From Reinekea thalattae (GTDB lineage: Bacteria > Pseudomonadota > Gammaproteobacteria > Pseudomonadales > Natronospirillaceae): a DNA stretch of 64,000 nt. The position numbers were made by a program, and so were the translations under genes. The DNA lies in assembly GCF_008041945.1 (NCBI RefSeq), contig NZ_VKAD01000002.1, positions 1-64,000 of the forward strand, given 5' to 3'. Positions 1 through 8,378 of the stretch are shown in pieces (position 1 is the first letter of the stretch; every line of letters starts with the position of its first letter). The notes below the pieces were generated by a model. The model saw only the letters and a program-made list of their open reading frames with translations, was not told the DNA's origin and searched no databases.

Positions 1-349
1 AAGGTATAAAGGCAAATGAAAGCAACGTGTTTGTAGTGTTGTAGTGATGGACAGCCCGCAATGCCCCTTACCGGCTCGAGAACTCGCTGCGCTCAGACAC
101 ACTCGCCGATAAACACGCATTGCTGACTGTTCTTGCAGTGACCTTTGGATAGTAGAAAAACAGATAAAAACAGTCTGATATAAAAAAGAACAAATAGATA
201 ATAAAGTTGCTGACTCAAAGTAAAGGGCGCTCTAGCTCTGCCCTAGCGAAGGTGTTTGAGCGCAGCGAGTTCTTGAGCTGGGCAAGGTAGAGAACACTGA
301 ACTGATAGTTCAGCTAGAGCAAGAAAGCGGCTTGAATAAGAAGTGAAAA
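1..349. other. Intergenic region with inverted repeat, no gene seen
   Basis: No convincing coding frame is seen on either strand in this stretch before the small minus-strand gene ending at 350. It holds two inverted copies of a roughly 42 bp sequence (listed separately), a short direct repeat TTGTAGTG twice in tandem near 30-46, and a small perfect hairpin CTGAACT-GAT-AGTTCAG at 297-313. No T-run follows that hairpin, so I do not call it a terminator. The spacer between the two long arms (108-244) is A/T-rich and has no recognisable open frame. Confidence 0.6.
66..286. repeat. Long imperfect inverted repeat (REP/MITE-like)
   Basis: The left arm (about 66-107) and the right arm (about 245-286) are reverse complements over about 42 bp, with a handful of mismatches and one gap. 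They share an exact 17 bp core that includes GAGCGCAGCGAGTT. The arms are separated by about 137 bp of A/T-rich DNA without a gene. This arrangement fits a pair of dispersed palindromic repeat units or the ends of a small non-autonomous element. No target-site duplication or transposase was found, so the class is inferred from shape only. Confidence 0.55.
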
Positions 350-664
350 CTAACTTTGCAGTTTATTTTTTAAATCGTTAAATAATTGCCGTTTGGTTGT
401 GGGGTCAAGGTCGGCTGGCGTAGCATCTGGGATAAGTGAAGTGGTATCCAGTTTAGCATCCGCATTGCTTTCAATAGGCGCTGAAAGTTGTTCAAGGTGA
501 CTTTGTAATACATCGGCTGCTTCGATTGAGCCTTGAATCTCTTCATCATCACCGGTCCACTTTTCGATACGCTGCTCCAGCTTTTCAATCATTTGAGCAA
601 CTTCTTGCTGAGAAGGTTTTTTTTCTTCTAGCCAAGCTTTGGCGCTTTGTGCGGTTGTGGACAT
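350..664 (-). CDS. Small acidic hypothetical protein
   Basis: A 104-residue protein I do not recognise. It starts MSTTAQSAKAWL and is rich in Glu, Gln, Asp and Lys. Residues about 15-60 look helical and possibly coiled-coil (MIEKLEQRIEKW), followed by a Pro/Asp/Thr-rich tail. It has no signal peptide and no membrane segment, so it is probably cytoplasmic. The ATG at 664 is preceded by an AAAGG ribosome site about 9 nt upstream, which supports real translation. It is transcribed away from tesB. No function is proposed. Confidence 0.6.
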   Translation of the reverse strand: MSTTAQSAKAWLEEKKPSQQEVAQMIEKLEQRIEKWTGDDEEIQGSIEAADVLQSHLEQLSAPIESNADAKLDTTSLIPDATPADLDPTTKRQLFNDLKNKLQS

Positions 665-836
665 TATTAAAGCCTTTCTGTCAGATTTAGAGCGTTGTAA
701 TTATAATGAATTGGTCGATCAATGCAGCCAAAAGTCATCCTATTGCATAGCTTACTTTACTGACTCTATTGATAAGATTAGGCTTTAGTCTGTTTAAATA
801 TGCATTGTTAATAAATCAGGTGGTAAAGGGAGCGGT

Positions 837-1697
837 ATGTCTGAAGTAGTAAAGAATTTAATTAAACTTCTTGAACTGGAATCCATAGACGAGACTCATT
901 TTCGAGGTCACTCTCAAGATTTAGGTTATCCAAAATTATTTGGTGGTCAGGTTATCGGTCAAAGTCTTTCTGCCGCTAGCCAAACAGTTGCCGATCGCCA
1001 ACCACATTCGTTACATACCTACTTTATTCGTCCTGGAGATGCCAAGCTTAGTATCGAGTTTGCTGTAGAAAACGTTAGGGATGGAGGCTCTTTTAGTGTT
1101 CGTCGTGTTGTCGCAAGCCAAAATTCAAAACCTATCCTAGAGATGACTGTATCTTTCCAAGGGCATGAGGATGGCTTAGAGCACAGTGTTTCCATGCCTA
1201 ACGTTCCCGGCCCAGAAGTGCTTGAACCAGAGTTGAAAATTTATCGGCAACATGCAGAAGAAATTCCTGCACCGATTCGCGATCTATTCACAGCAGATAG
1301 ACCGATAGAATATCGCATAGTAGAAAATCAAAACCCATTTCGACCTCGCCACGGTATTGGTAAGCGCCATATGTGGATAAGATCTACCGCAGCGCTTCCC
1401 GATAGCCCGTTGGTGCACCAATCAATGTTAGCCTACACAACCGATTATGGATTTTTAGAAACCGCCCTGATGCCGCATGGTTTGTCGATAATTTATCCAG
1501 GCTTGACTATTGCGAGCCTTGATCATGCCATCTGGTTCCATCGTCCATTCCGCTTGGATGATTGGTTGTTATATGTCGCAGATGCACCAACAACAGGTGG
1601 TGGTCGGGCTTACGTACGCGGGCAAATTTTTGATCAATCAGGTCAATTAGTTGCCAGCACAACACAAGAAGGCTTAATTAGAGTGCCGAGCAAATAA
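837..1697 (+). CDS. tesB: Acyl-CoA thioesterase II
   Basis: A 286-residue cytoplasmic thioesterase that hydrolyses medium- and long-chain acyl-CoA to free fatty acid and CoA. The length equals that of E. coli TesB. The sequence shows the double hot-dog layout: an N-terminal half with the LFGGQVIGQSL segment and a C-terminal half with SLDHAIWFHRPFR. It ends in a TTQEGLIR motif, which holds the conserved catalytic glutamine of the family. The ATG at 837 follows an AAAGGGAG ribosome site. Its stop overlaps the ubiX start by one base (TAATG), so the two are likely co-translated. Confidence 0.93.
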   Translation: MSEVVKNLIKLLELESIDETHFRGHSQDLGYPKLFGGQVIGQSLSAASQTVADRQPHSLHTYFIRPGDAKLSIEFAVENVRDGGSFSVRRVVASQNSKPILEMTVSFQGHEDGLEHSVSMPNVPGPEVLEPELKIYRQHAEEIPAPIRDLFTADRPIEYRIVENQNPFRPRHGIGKRHMWIRSTAALPDSPLVHQSMLAYTTDYGFLETALMPHGLSIIYPGLTIASLDHAIWFHRPFRLDDWLLYVADAPTTGGGRAYVRGQIFDQSGQLVASTTQEGLIRVPSK

Positions 1698-2296
1698 TGA
1701 TAAAAGAAGTCACACTCGCGATCACGGGTGCCTCTGGCGCACCCTATGCTCATCGGTTATTGCAAGTGCTGTTGGATCAGCAGGTGCATGTGCACCTGCT
1801 AGTTTCTAAAGCTGCAATGATGGTTGCAGCCGTTGAGCAGGGCGAAGCATGGCCGACTAATCACGCTAAACTTGCCGATTACATTCGGCAGAACCTTTCA
1901 GCGAAGGGTAAGCTTGATATTTATGGCAGAGACGACTGGATGAGCCCTGTGGCTAGTGGTTCTGGAGCTCCTAGCACAATGATTGTTTGCCCTTGTTCTT
2001 CTGGTTCGTTAGCTAGTATTGCTACTGGCCAGTGCGATAACCTGATAGAGCGAGCTGCAGATGTCGTGCTAAAAGAGTCAGGACGACTTATTTTAGTGCC
2101 CAGAGAAACACCATTGCATGAAATTCATCTCGAGAATATGCTGAAATTGAAGCGCGCCGGAGCAGTGATATTGCCAGCCTCTCCCGGTTTTTACCATCAA
2201 CCAAAAAGGGTTGAGGACTTGGTTGATTTTATTGTTGCTCGAATTTTAAAAAGTGCTGGTTTCGAGCAAACTCTGCTACCTGGCTGGGGTCGCTAG
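1697..2296 (+). CDS. ubiX: Flavin prenyltransferase UbiX
   Basis: A 199-residue enzyme that joins a dimethylallyl group to FMN to make prenylated FMN, the cofactor of the UbiD decarboxylase in ubiquinone synthesis. The N-terminal ITGASGAPYAHRLL is the family flavin/phosphate loop, and the central PCSSGSLASIATG and C-terminal ILVPRETPLHEIHLENM segments are diagnostic. The start codon overlaps the tesB stop by one base. No ubiD lies in this window. After the stop at 2296 the strand switches, with no clear terminator seen. Confidence 0.95.
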   Translation: MIKEVTLAITGASGAPYAHRLLQVLLDQQVHVHLLVSKAAMMVAAVEQGEAWPTNHAKLADYIRQNLSAKGKLDIYGRDDWMSPVASGSGAPSTMIVCPCSSGSLASIATGQCDNLIERAADVVLKESGRLILVPRETPLHEIHLENMLKLKRAGAVILPASPGFYHQPKRVEDLVDFIVARILKSAGFEQTLLPGWGR

Positions 2297-2336
2297 GCGA
2301 ATATATTAGATGGCCATTTTTTAACATATGTGTAAG

Positions 2337-3578
2337 TCAGTCACTCAATTCATTAGAGTGGTTGGCTAAAATTTCCCCGATTAGATGACTGCGTTCTTTA
2401 TCGATAGCCTCGCCAATCGCCTTACCCGTTAGCCCTTGAGCAATAAAGTTTTCAGCTGAAACCTGCTGACAAGCATCGGCCATACTCTGTAATAAAGCAC
2501 CTTGTGGATAGGGTGTTGCTTCAAAACCCGTGCGTCCGCGAGCATCGGCTTGGCAAGCAATGATAAAACCGTGAAGATCTTCAGGCTGACGTAAGGCGTT
2601 AATATTTTTTAGTAGCTTGAGGATCGTCTTCGGCTTGAGCTGTGTAATGGTATGACAATGAGTATGGTAGCGGGCGACGTTTTCGACCAGGCGCGCTGTT
2701 TTTGTCGGCCACTTCATACGTTTTGCGATAGCGGGCACCAAGTCAGCACCTCGGCTTTCGTGAGCGATATGCGAAGGCAGTTTATCGACTGGAGTTAAAC
2801 CCTTACCTAGATCATGGCATAAAGTCGCCATTAGGGTTGCCTCGTCATCTGTTTGGCTGCGGGCATAACTTAGGGCGAGCAACGCGTGTACGCCAGTATC
2901 AACTTCTGGGTGCCAGCGTTCAGGTTGGGGTACGCCAAAGAGACGGTCTAGTTCAGGGAAAATCAGCTTGAGCGCCCCTACTTGCCTTAAGCAATAGAAA
3001 AACTCTTCCGGGTTTTTACTCGCCAGTGCGCGACTCATTTCCGACCACACCCGCTCGGCGACTAAATGTTCAAGCTCGCCATTGTTGGTCATTTCGGTCA
3101 TGAGGGCTAAGGTGTCAGGATGTACCGAAAAGCCTAAGTGTTTAAAGCGCGCCGCAAATCGAGCGACACGTAATACTCGCAATGGGTCTTCACTAAACGC
3201 AGGCGAAACATGCCGTAAGACTCGATCATTAAGGTCTTGCACTCCTTGGTAAGGGTCAATCAACCTACCATCTTGGCTTTTAGCGATAGCGTTAATGCTG
3301 AGGTCGCGGCGTAATAAGTCATCTTCTAGGGTGATGGATTGATCAAACACCACCTCAAAGCCTTTGTAGCCAGTACCTGACTTTCGCTCGGTACGTGCGA
3401 GTGCGTATTCTTCTTTTGTGTTGGGGTGTAAAAATACAGGAAAGTCAGCGCCGACCTGTTTAAAACCAGCGTCGATCATCTTTTGAGGTGTTGTGCCTAC
3501 CACAACCCAGTCACGATCTTTGATCGTTAAGCCTAAAAGTTCATCACGGACAGCACCGCCAACGAGATATGTTTCCAT
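2337..3578 (-). CDS. cca: Multifunctional CCA tRNA nucleotidyltransferase
   Basis: A 413-residue enzyme that adds or repairs the 3' CCA of tRNAs, close in length to the E. coli protein (412). The N-terminal class II nucleotidyltransferase core shows GGAVRDELLG and the acidic KDRDWVVVG. The RRDLSINAI and EDPLRVLRVARFAAR motifs follow. A C-terminal HD phosphohydrolase domain is present (TLCHDLGKGLTP), as in the gammaproteobacterial multifunctional type with 2',3'-cyclic phosphodiesterase and phosphatase activity. It converges on ubiX and stands alone on its strand, with a terminator-like hairpin of the next gene upstream of it. Confidence 0.96.
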   Translation of the reverse strand: METYLVGGAVRDELLGLTIKDRDWVVVGTTPQKMIDAGFKQVGADFPVFLHPNTKEEYALARTERKSGTGYKGFEVVFDQSITLEDDLLRRDLSINAIAKSQDGRLIDPYQGVQDLNDRVLRHVSPAFSEDPLRVLRVARFAARFKHLGFSVHPDTLALMTEMTNNGELEHLVAERVWSEMSRALASKNPEEFFYCLRQVGALKLIFPELDRLFGVPQPERWHPEVDTGVHALLALSYARSQTDDEATLMATLCHDLGKGLTPVDKLPSHIAHESRGADLVPAIAKRMKWPTKTARLVENVARYHTHCHTITQLKPKTILKLLKNINALRQPEDLHGFIIACQADARGRTGFEATPYPQGALLQSMADACQQVSAENFIAQGLTGKAIGEAIDKERSHLIGEILANHSNELSD

Positions 3579-3622
3579 GCTTAATGTTTCTATCTAAAAA
3601 AAAGTAGCAGCAGTATAAACAA

Positions 3623-3646
3623 CAAAGCCCCTAAAAAGGGGCTTTG
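3623..3646 (-). terminator. Rho-independent terminator of the TraF-like gene
   Basis: A perfect 9 bp stem (CAAAGCCCC / GGGGCTTTG) with a 6 nt loop lies 30 bases beyond the stop of the gene ending at 3676. On the minus strand it is followed by TTGTTT, a short and interrupted T-run. It separates that gene from cca. Confidence 0.6.
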
Positions 3647-3675
3647 ATTTAAAACGGCTGTTTGTTCTAGCTTGC

Positions 3676-5385
3676 TTAGAAGCTTGCTGATGCCTGTAGC
3701 GCAAAACCAAAGTCTTTAACAAACTCGGTAGCTTCGCTAAAGCCGTCAGGCTGTACCCAAGTACTAAACTCTAGACCAACGCCAAATGGTGTTAAACCAA
3801 AGCCTGTTGAAACCACATGGCTGCTATCGACGGCTAAGTTATTACGGTAGCCAGCGCGCAATGCGGCATGTTTACCAGCCTTTAATTCGCCACCTAAGGC
3901 TAAATAACGAGTCGGTACACCATATTTTAGGGCTTGGTTTTCGGTAAGGTCTAAATCCATCGCTAAGGTTGAAAAGGTAGTGCTGTGCGCAAGACCTGCA
4001 CGCAATTTAGGGCGGATTTTTAGTGTCGAGCCTTGGTCGGTTTCCAAATCCCATGGAATGACATCTTTAAGTGCTAAGCCGGTAGTAAGCTTGCCCTTGT
4101 AGTCCCAAGATTTTGCCGCGCCTAAGTCGAGGTTGCCGCGTAATAGGGTGGTCGAGTTTTCTTGGAAATAGCCAACTGGGTCGTCTGAAATCTCATCAGA
4201 CTCATCGCTAATGAGGTCAAGTTCAATACGCTTTTCAAATACGGTAAACATTTGCAGTTTTGGCGTTACTCCTAATGCAACATCGGTATCTGCAATAATG
4301 ACGTTTTTAGCAAAGGCGACGGCTAATTCAGTCGTTTGAGCACCGATAAACTCAATCTCACTATCGAAGTTTTCTAGTGCAGAGTCATCAAATTCACCAT
4401 TAGTGAAGTATGTGCCGTTGTAACTAGAGACTGCCGTTGTTGCCGTTTCGACTTCAGCTGCTTGTGTCTCAACATTATCACTAAGAGTTGCAAGTTCATC
4501 GGCCCACTCTGCTAAATCATCTTGATAAGCTTGGGAAGCGGCGCCTCCGGCATAGTCGTTTTCGTCTGGCTGTTCATTAATGTGTGCAGTAAGGGCTTCA
4601 TTTGCTGCGGCTAGTTTTACCATTTCAGCACTAAGCACCGATGCTTCATCTGTCATGCCATCAAGGTCTTGGAGTAATGCGTCTAACGTAGTTTGATCTC
4701 CATCCGACAGAAGCACCTGTGCACCAATGACGAGATTAGTAGAAACAGAGACAGCCATACTTAAATTGTTGTTGGGCAGTGCTGCATCGAGCCAGTTTTC
4801 ACCAACGCCCACTTGGAACGGTAAGCCATCAACAGTAGCTGAGCTGTCAACGATGTTTTGTAAGTTTGTGACTTCGGTATCCGTTACCGATACCTTACTG
4901 TCTAGCAATGTTGTATTCGTTGTTAAAGATGCTGATTCGTTATTTAGAGCAGTGATATCTGATGGGTCGACACTGCCACTTTGAGCATCACTTTGGATTC
5001 TAGTAACAAGGGTGGTTATGGCGGTTGTATTATCTGTAACGTCACTGATGACAGTAGACATACTTGCTTCTGTGCCGTCACCAGCAATCGCGGTATTAAA
5101 CGCGTCGAAATCAGCATCACTCATAACATTTTGAATATCATCAAGAGTTTCAACTAGACCTGCGGAATCGTCTGTATAAACCTTAGTGGTAAATAATGAC
5201 AACTCAAAATTGGTGTCTTGATTCTCAGCCAGCATTGCTGGGTTAAAATTGGTGGCGCTGGTAGCGCTTGCCGAGGCAACACCAGTTGTACCCATGGCAT
5301 TAGAGGCTGCATCGTTACCGGTATAAGGGCTGGCCATTGCAATCCCTGCCGCGAGCGCACTAAAAGACATCAGTATCTGTTTCAT
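3676..5385 (-). CDS. TraF-like outer membrane beta-barrel protein
   Basis: A 569-residue exported protein resembling the family annotated as conjugal transfer protein TraF (TraF_2), which is chromosomal in many marine gammaproteobacteria and not tied to conjugation. A signal peptide (MKQILMSFSALAAGIAMA) is followed by the family-typical GTTGVASASATSATNFNPAML. Residues about 85-335 form a long insertion rich in Thr, Ser, Asp and Gln, with heptad-like helical stretches. The C-terminal third has alternating beta strands and ends in Phe, as outer membrane barrels do. The family name is secure only from the N-terminal motif and barrel ending; the function is unknown. It is transcribed divergently from flgP. 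Confidence 0.7.
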   Translation of the reverse strand: MKQILMSFSALAAGIAMASPYTGNDAASNAMGTTGVASASATSATNFNPAMLAENQDTNFELSLFTTKVYTDDSAGLVETLDDIQNVMSDADFDAFNTAIAGDGTEASMSTVISDVTDNTTAITTLVTRIQSDAQSGSVDPSDITALNNESASLTTNTTLLDSKVSVTDTEVTNLQNIVDSSATVDGLPFQVGVGENWLDAALPNNNLSMAVSVSTNLVIGAQVLLSDGDQTTLDALLQDLDGMTDEASVLSAEMVKLAAANEALTAHINEQPDENDYAGGAASQAYQDDLAEWADELATLSDNVETQAAEVETATTAVSSYNGTYFTNGEFDDSALENFDSEIEFIGAQTTELAVAFAKNVIIADTDVALGVTPKLQMFTVFEKRIELDLISDESDEISDDPVGYFQENSTTLLRGNLDLGAAKSWDYKGKLTTGLALKDVIPWDLETDQGSTLKIRPKLRAGLAHSTTFSTLAMDLDLTENQALKYGVPTRYLALGGELKAGKHAALRAGYRNNLAVDSSHVVSTGFGLTPFGVGLEFSTWVQPDGFSEATEFVKDFGFALQASASF

Positions 5386-5481
5386 AACTAAACCCTTTGT
5401 TTATGTAACATTTACATTGAGCTTAGCGGGAAATGGCGCTAGGTAAAAGCTAAATCAATGTTTTTATCAAAAAACATCTAT

Positions 5482-5494
5482 TGTCATATTGACA
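5482..5494. promoter_or_regulatory. Short dyad in divergent promoter region
   Basis: TGTCA-TAT-TGACA is a perfect inverted repeat in the 227 bp spacer between the TraF-like gene and flgP. It has the size of a dimeric repressor or activator half-site pair, but I recognise no specific regulator. Confidence 0.3.
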
Positions 5495-5540
5495 GCTTAG
5501 GCGTGGCTTGAACTCTAAATGAATGATTAAAAATAAAACC

Positions 5541-5567
5541 TAAGGCTTTTTTCTAGATAGCCGATAA
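5541..5567 (+). promoter_or_regulatory. Sigma-28 (FliA) flagellar promoter for flgP-flgT
   Basis: TAAGGCTT (5541-5548), an 11 base spacer, and GCCGATAA (5560-5567) match the FliA consensus TAAAGTTT-N11-GCCGATAA. The -10 is exact, the -35 matches 6 of 8, and the spacing is exact. It points at flgP, 46 bases before its start codon. A late-flagellar promoter directly ahead of flagellar ring genes fits both the sequence and the context. Confidence 0.75.
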
Positions 5568-5584
5568 ATCAAGCAACATAGTTA

Positions 5585-5600
5585 TTCAGAACATTCTGAA
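5585..5600 (+). promoter_or_regulatory. Leader hairpin next to flgP ribosome site
   Basis: TTCAGAA-CA-TTCTGAA is a perfect dyad ending one base before the GGAG ribosome site of flgP (5602-5605). It lies downstream of the sigma-28 -10, so it would be in the transcript as a 6 bp stem with a 4 nt loop. It could modulate initiation or bind a dimeric DNA-binding protein; either role is inferred. Confidence 0.4.
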
Positions 5601-5612
5601 CGGAGTAGATAG

Positions 5613-6218
5613 ATGAATATGCGAAGCCTAATGGCAGTCTCTGCTGCGGTAATATTCGCCGCAAGCTGCGGTTCTAATGGAAAAAAAGAAGAGCAAGCGC
5701 AGGCAGAAAAAGTTGATGCGATTGTTTCTCAAGTGCAAGAGATCAATGAAAAAATGCCAACGATGGAGCCAATGGTGCTTCAAGTGACTGGTTATGGCGC
5801 TATTAATGCGGCAACTCGCGGTGTTACAGAAGTGCAGAAGCGCTTACTAGCAATGCGAGCATCTAAGTTAGATGCTTATCGTACGCTCGCTGAACGAGTA
5901 TACGGAACTAAAATTATCGGTAACTCAACGGTCGAAAACCTAGTTGTTCAAAACGATAAATACCGCGCCTTTGTTGATGCCAATATTTTGGGTGCAAACG
6001 TTATTTATCAAGAAATGATGCCTGATGGCAGTTACGAGACCATGGTTGAAATGATTATTGACGAAGGCTTCCGCAACTGTCTTGCCAGTCAAAATGAAGG
6101 TCGTTCTAACACTACCTGTGCATCTGATGCGGTACACAGTTTAGATTCGTTGTCACGTAGCAGCTTGTCAGCACAGGGCGTTAGCTCAACAGGCAGTGGC
6201 TTGTACTTCATTGAGTAA
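5613..6218 (+). CDS. flgP: Flagellar outer membrane lipoprotein FlgP (LPP20 family)
   Basis: A 201-residue lipoprotein. The N-terminus is a signal peptide ending in a lipobox-like FAASC, so Cys19 is the likely lipidation site. The middle carries the LPP20-type segment (GYGAINAATRGVTEVQKRLLAMRASKLDAYRTLAE), shortened here to its halves GYGAINAATRG and AMRASKLDAYRTLAE. In Vibrio, FlgP is part of an outer membrane disk around the basal body and is encoded near flgT. Here flgT follows after 78 bases on the same strand, and a sigma-28 promoter precedes the gene. No flgO is seen next to it. FlgP is preferred over a generic LPP20 name because of this context. Confidence 0.75.
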   Translation: MNMRSLMAVSAAVIFAASCGSNGKKEEQAQAEKVDAIVSQVQEINEKMPTMEPMVLQVTGYGAINAATRGVTEVQKRLLAMRASKLDAYRTLAERVYGTKIIGNSTVENLVVQNDKYRAFVDANILGANVIYQEMMPDGSYETMVEMIIDEGFRNCLASQNEGRSNTTCASDAVHSLDSLSRSSLSAQGVSSTGSGLYFIE

Positions 6219-6296
6219 TGACAGCCTTGAGCAATGATAGTATTTGCTGATTTCGTTAGTTACTGAACTGTAAAGCGTAGAGATTGGGGTAGGCGT

Positions 6297-7511
6297 ATGA
6301 GCCGATTTATCAAGAGCGTATTTAAATTGTTACTGGTTAGCTGTTTGGCGATACCGGCTGTTTCTGCAAAAGAAGTCATTGCAGAAGGTGTTTCTGAAAT
6401 CACCTTTGGTGATGAAAACAGCGCCAAAGTCCATGCAATGCGCAATGCGATAGAAAATGCCTCAATGCAAGTTAGCGCCAGTGTTAAAAGCAGTCAGGTG
6501 ATGGAAAATGGTAATCTGACTGTCGATTACTTGCGAGTTAACAGCGCCGCACAGGTAACCGATATCGAAGTGTTGTCGGAAGGTCGTGAAGGGGCGCTGT
6601 ACAAGGTCGTCATTCGGGCGGATGTCTCGCCAAATCAAATTTGCGCCAACGTCGTTGCCAATAGCTATCACAAGTCGGTCGCCATTACAGGCTTTGCAAT
6701 GGAGCATCCGGAGCATGCTACCTTAGGCCATTTAGGTTCGGTTGATCGCTCGCTTGCTGCTTTGTTGGTGAATGGTTTAAACGGCCGCCAGGGTACGCGA
6801 GCATTAAGTGCAAACTACATGACGCTTTATCCGAATATCGCTAATGCGCCAACTCAAATATCACCGAGAATGACTCTAACACGTGCAGTTTCTACGGCTA
6901 AAGACTTGGGTGTTCAGTTTGTCGTTTCTGGTGTGATTCGAGATATGGCCATGGAAAATCCGGATGCGCCGCGAGCCAATGGTTGGGATAAATGGCTGAA
7001 AAAAGTTGGTGTGACCAAGGCTAAGCGAACCCGTCATTTTGTTTTTGATCTATTTGTTCATGATGGTTATTCGGGTGCGTTAGTTTTTCAGAGCCGTTAT
7101 AAAACCTATGGTTTATGGAATGAACGTAATCATGATGAAATCGGTTTTGCCACCGGTAAGTTTTTTACCACCGATTATGGCCAGCAGGTTCGTATGTTAG
7201 TCGACCGTGCAGTGACCGATTTACAAGAAACCGTTCAGTGTCAGCCGTTTATGGCGACGATTGCGCAAGTGAGCGGTAATCGTATTTATGTTTCTAGCGG
7301 CGCTGAAAGTGGTTTGCGTCCGGGTGACTATTTATCGGTTTACCGCACCAGCGAACGTTTTAATCGTGAAGGTGATAATTTCTGGCAAATTTCAGATACT
7401 CGATTAGTCGCAGAAGTGAAGCAAGTTCAACCCTACTATGCTGTTGCCGAATTGGCGATTGGCGCAGAACGTTTGAATCTGCAAGTTGAAGATATTGTGA
7501 TGGCTTGGTAA
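6297..7511 (+). CDS. flgT: Flagellar H-ring protein FlgT
   Basis: A 404-residue periplasmic protein with a signal peptide (cleavage near AVSA-KEVIAEG). The N-terminal domain matches the FlgT pattern (AKVHAMRNAIENASMQV, then YKVVIRADV). A middle domain around residues 125-290 contains TRHFVFDLFVHD, and the C-terminal domain has GNRIYVSSGAESGLRPGDYL. In Vibrio, FlgT builds the H ring outside the LP ring and helps place the sodium-driven stator ring. The ATG at 6297 follows GGGGTAGG. It is probably co-transcribed with flgP. A bidirectional terminator follows at 7554-7583. Confidence 0.85.
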   Translation: MSRFIKSVFKLLLVSCLAIPAVSAKEVIAEGVSEITFGDENSAKVHAMRNAIENASMQVSASVKSSQVMENGNLTVDYLRVNSAAQVTDIEVLSEGREGALYKVVIRADVSPNQICANVVANSYHKSVAITGFAMEHPEHATLGHLGSVDRSLAALLVNGLNGRQGTRALSANYMTLYPNIANAPTQISPRMTLTRAVSTAKDLGVQFVVSGVIRDMAMENPDAPRANGWDKWLKKVGVTKAKRTRHFVFDLFVHDGYSGALVFQSRYKTYGLWNERNHDEIGFATGKFFTTDYGQQVRMLVDRAVTDLQETVQCQPFMATIAQVSGNRIYVSSGAESGLRPGDYLSVYRTSERFNREGDNFWQISDTRLVAEVKQVQPYYAVAELAIGAERLNLQVEDIVMAW

Positions 7512-7553
7512 TTAAAATCCATTGCGAATGTTCTTGTACACTTTCAGATCAAT

Positions 7554-7583
7554 AAAAAAGCCAACGTTAATGTTGGCTTTTTT
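7554..7583. terminator. Bidirectional terminator between flgT and TorF-type porin gene
   Basis: GCCAAC-GTTAAT-GTTGGC forms a perfect 6 bp stem, flanked by six A on the left and six T on the right, so it works on both strands. It sits between two convergent genes. Confidence 0.85.
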
Positions 7584-7617
7584 GGTTAGTCGCGAAGAAC
7601 TTTTATTAGCTTGGCGA

Positions 7618-8283
7618 TTAAAAGTTTTTGCGTAGGCCAAATAGGTAGTTGATGTCTTCTTCGTCTTGATCGTATTCACCGCCAAACGGCGTGCTGTCCG
7701 AAATCGCACTTGCACCAACGTAAATATCAATGCCGTACAGTTCTGGGAAATCGCGGCCGAGTTCAACGTGACCAGTAATGCCGATATCATCTACGTCATC
7801 TTTTAGCCAAACGCCAGCGCTGGCGTCGAGATATAGACGGTTAGATAAGTATTTTTCCAATACTAATTCTGGATACCAAGTATTTCGTTTGATACCACGG
7901 TATAAATTAATATCTAAGACATTATTCAGTGAGGTGCCAATTTTAAATTCGGTCTCATCGCTTCGAGTGTCAACAAGATAGTTGTAGGTAATGACTTCTA
8001 AATCGATATTGAAGTCATCGAACTGCATGTTGTAACCAAAGTTGACATCCATCTCGACAGGAACGCCTTCGGCTTCTTCTGAAGCATTAATATTTATAAA
8101 GCGTATGCTGGAATAGGCATTTTTGTTGGTGTTAGTCGCTTTAACATAAACGCCGATATCGTGATTGGTTTGGCTGATACCGCGGAACAGATAGTCGGAC
8201 ATTATGCCTGCCTGTTTAACGGTAGCGGCCTGAGTACTGGCAGCCAGGACGAGTGCTGCGGATGCAAAAAATAGCTTGTTCAT
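7618..8283 (-). CDS. TorF family putative porin
   Basis: A 221-residue exported protein. A signal peptide (MNKLFFASAALVLAASTQA) precedes SDYLFRGISQTN, the hallmark of the Gcw_chp/TorF family of small outer membrane proteins. The rest alternates short polar and hydrophobic strands and ends GLRKNF, with the terminal Phe expected of an outer membrane barrel. The family has no well-established substrate. It is alone on its strand, with its own terminator downstream at 7554-7583. Confidence 0.8.
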   Translation of the reverse strand: MNKLFFASAALVLAASTQAATVKQAGIMSDYLFRGISQTNHDIGVYVKATNTNKNAYSSIRFININASEEAEGVPVEMDVNFGYNMQFDDFNIDLEVITYNYLVDTRSDETEFKIGTSLNNVLDINLYRGIKRNTWYPELVLEKYLSNRLYLDASAGVWLKDDVDDIGITGHVELGRDFPELYGIDIYVGASAISDSTPFGGEYDQDEEDINYLFGLRKNF

Positions 8284-8378
8284 TGAATCCCCTAGATTTC
8301 AAAAGAGTGCTGCATAGCAGCGTTAAGCTGAGACTAATCGGCTTGTCTGTATGGGTCAATGGCGCTGTTCTGAAAACA

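Noticed and set aside
105-112. GCCGATAA as a second sigma-28 promoter
   Set aside because: No -35 element lies 11 bases upstream and no gene follows in that direction within several hundred bases.
4727-4984. Plus-strand open frame inside the TraF-like gene
   Set aside because: Antisense shadow of a well-supported exported protein with signal peptide and barrel ending.
3676-5385. Conjugation gene indicating an integrated plasmid
   Set aside because: The TraF label is a family name; no other transfer genes, integrase or attachment site lie nearby, and neighbours are core genes.
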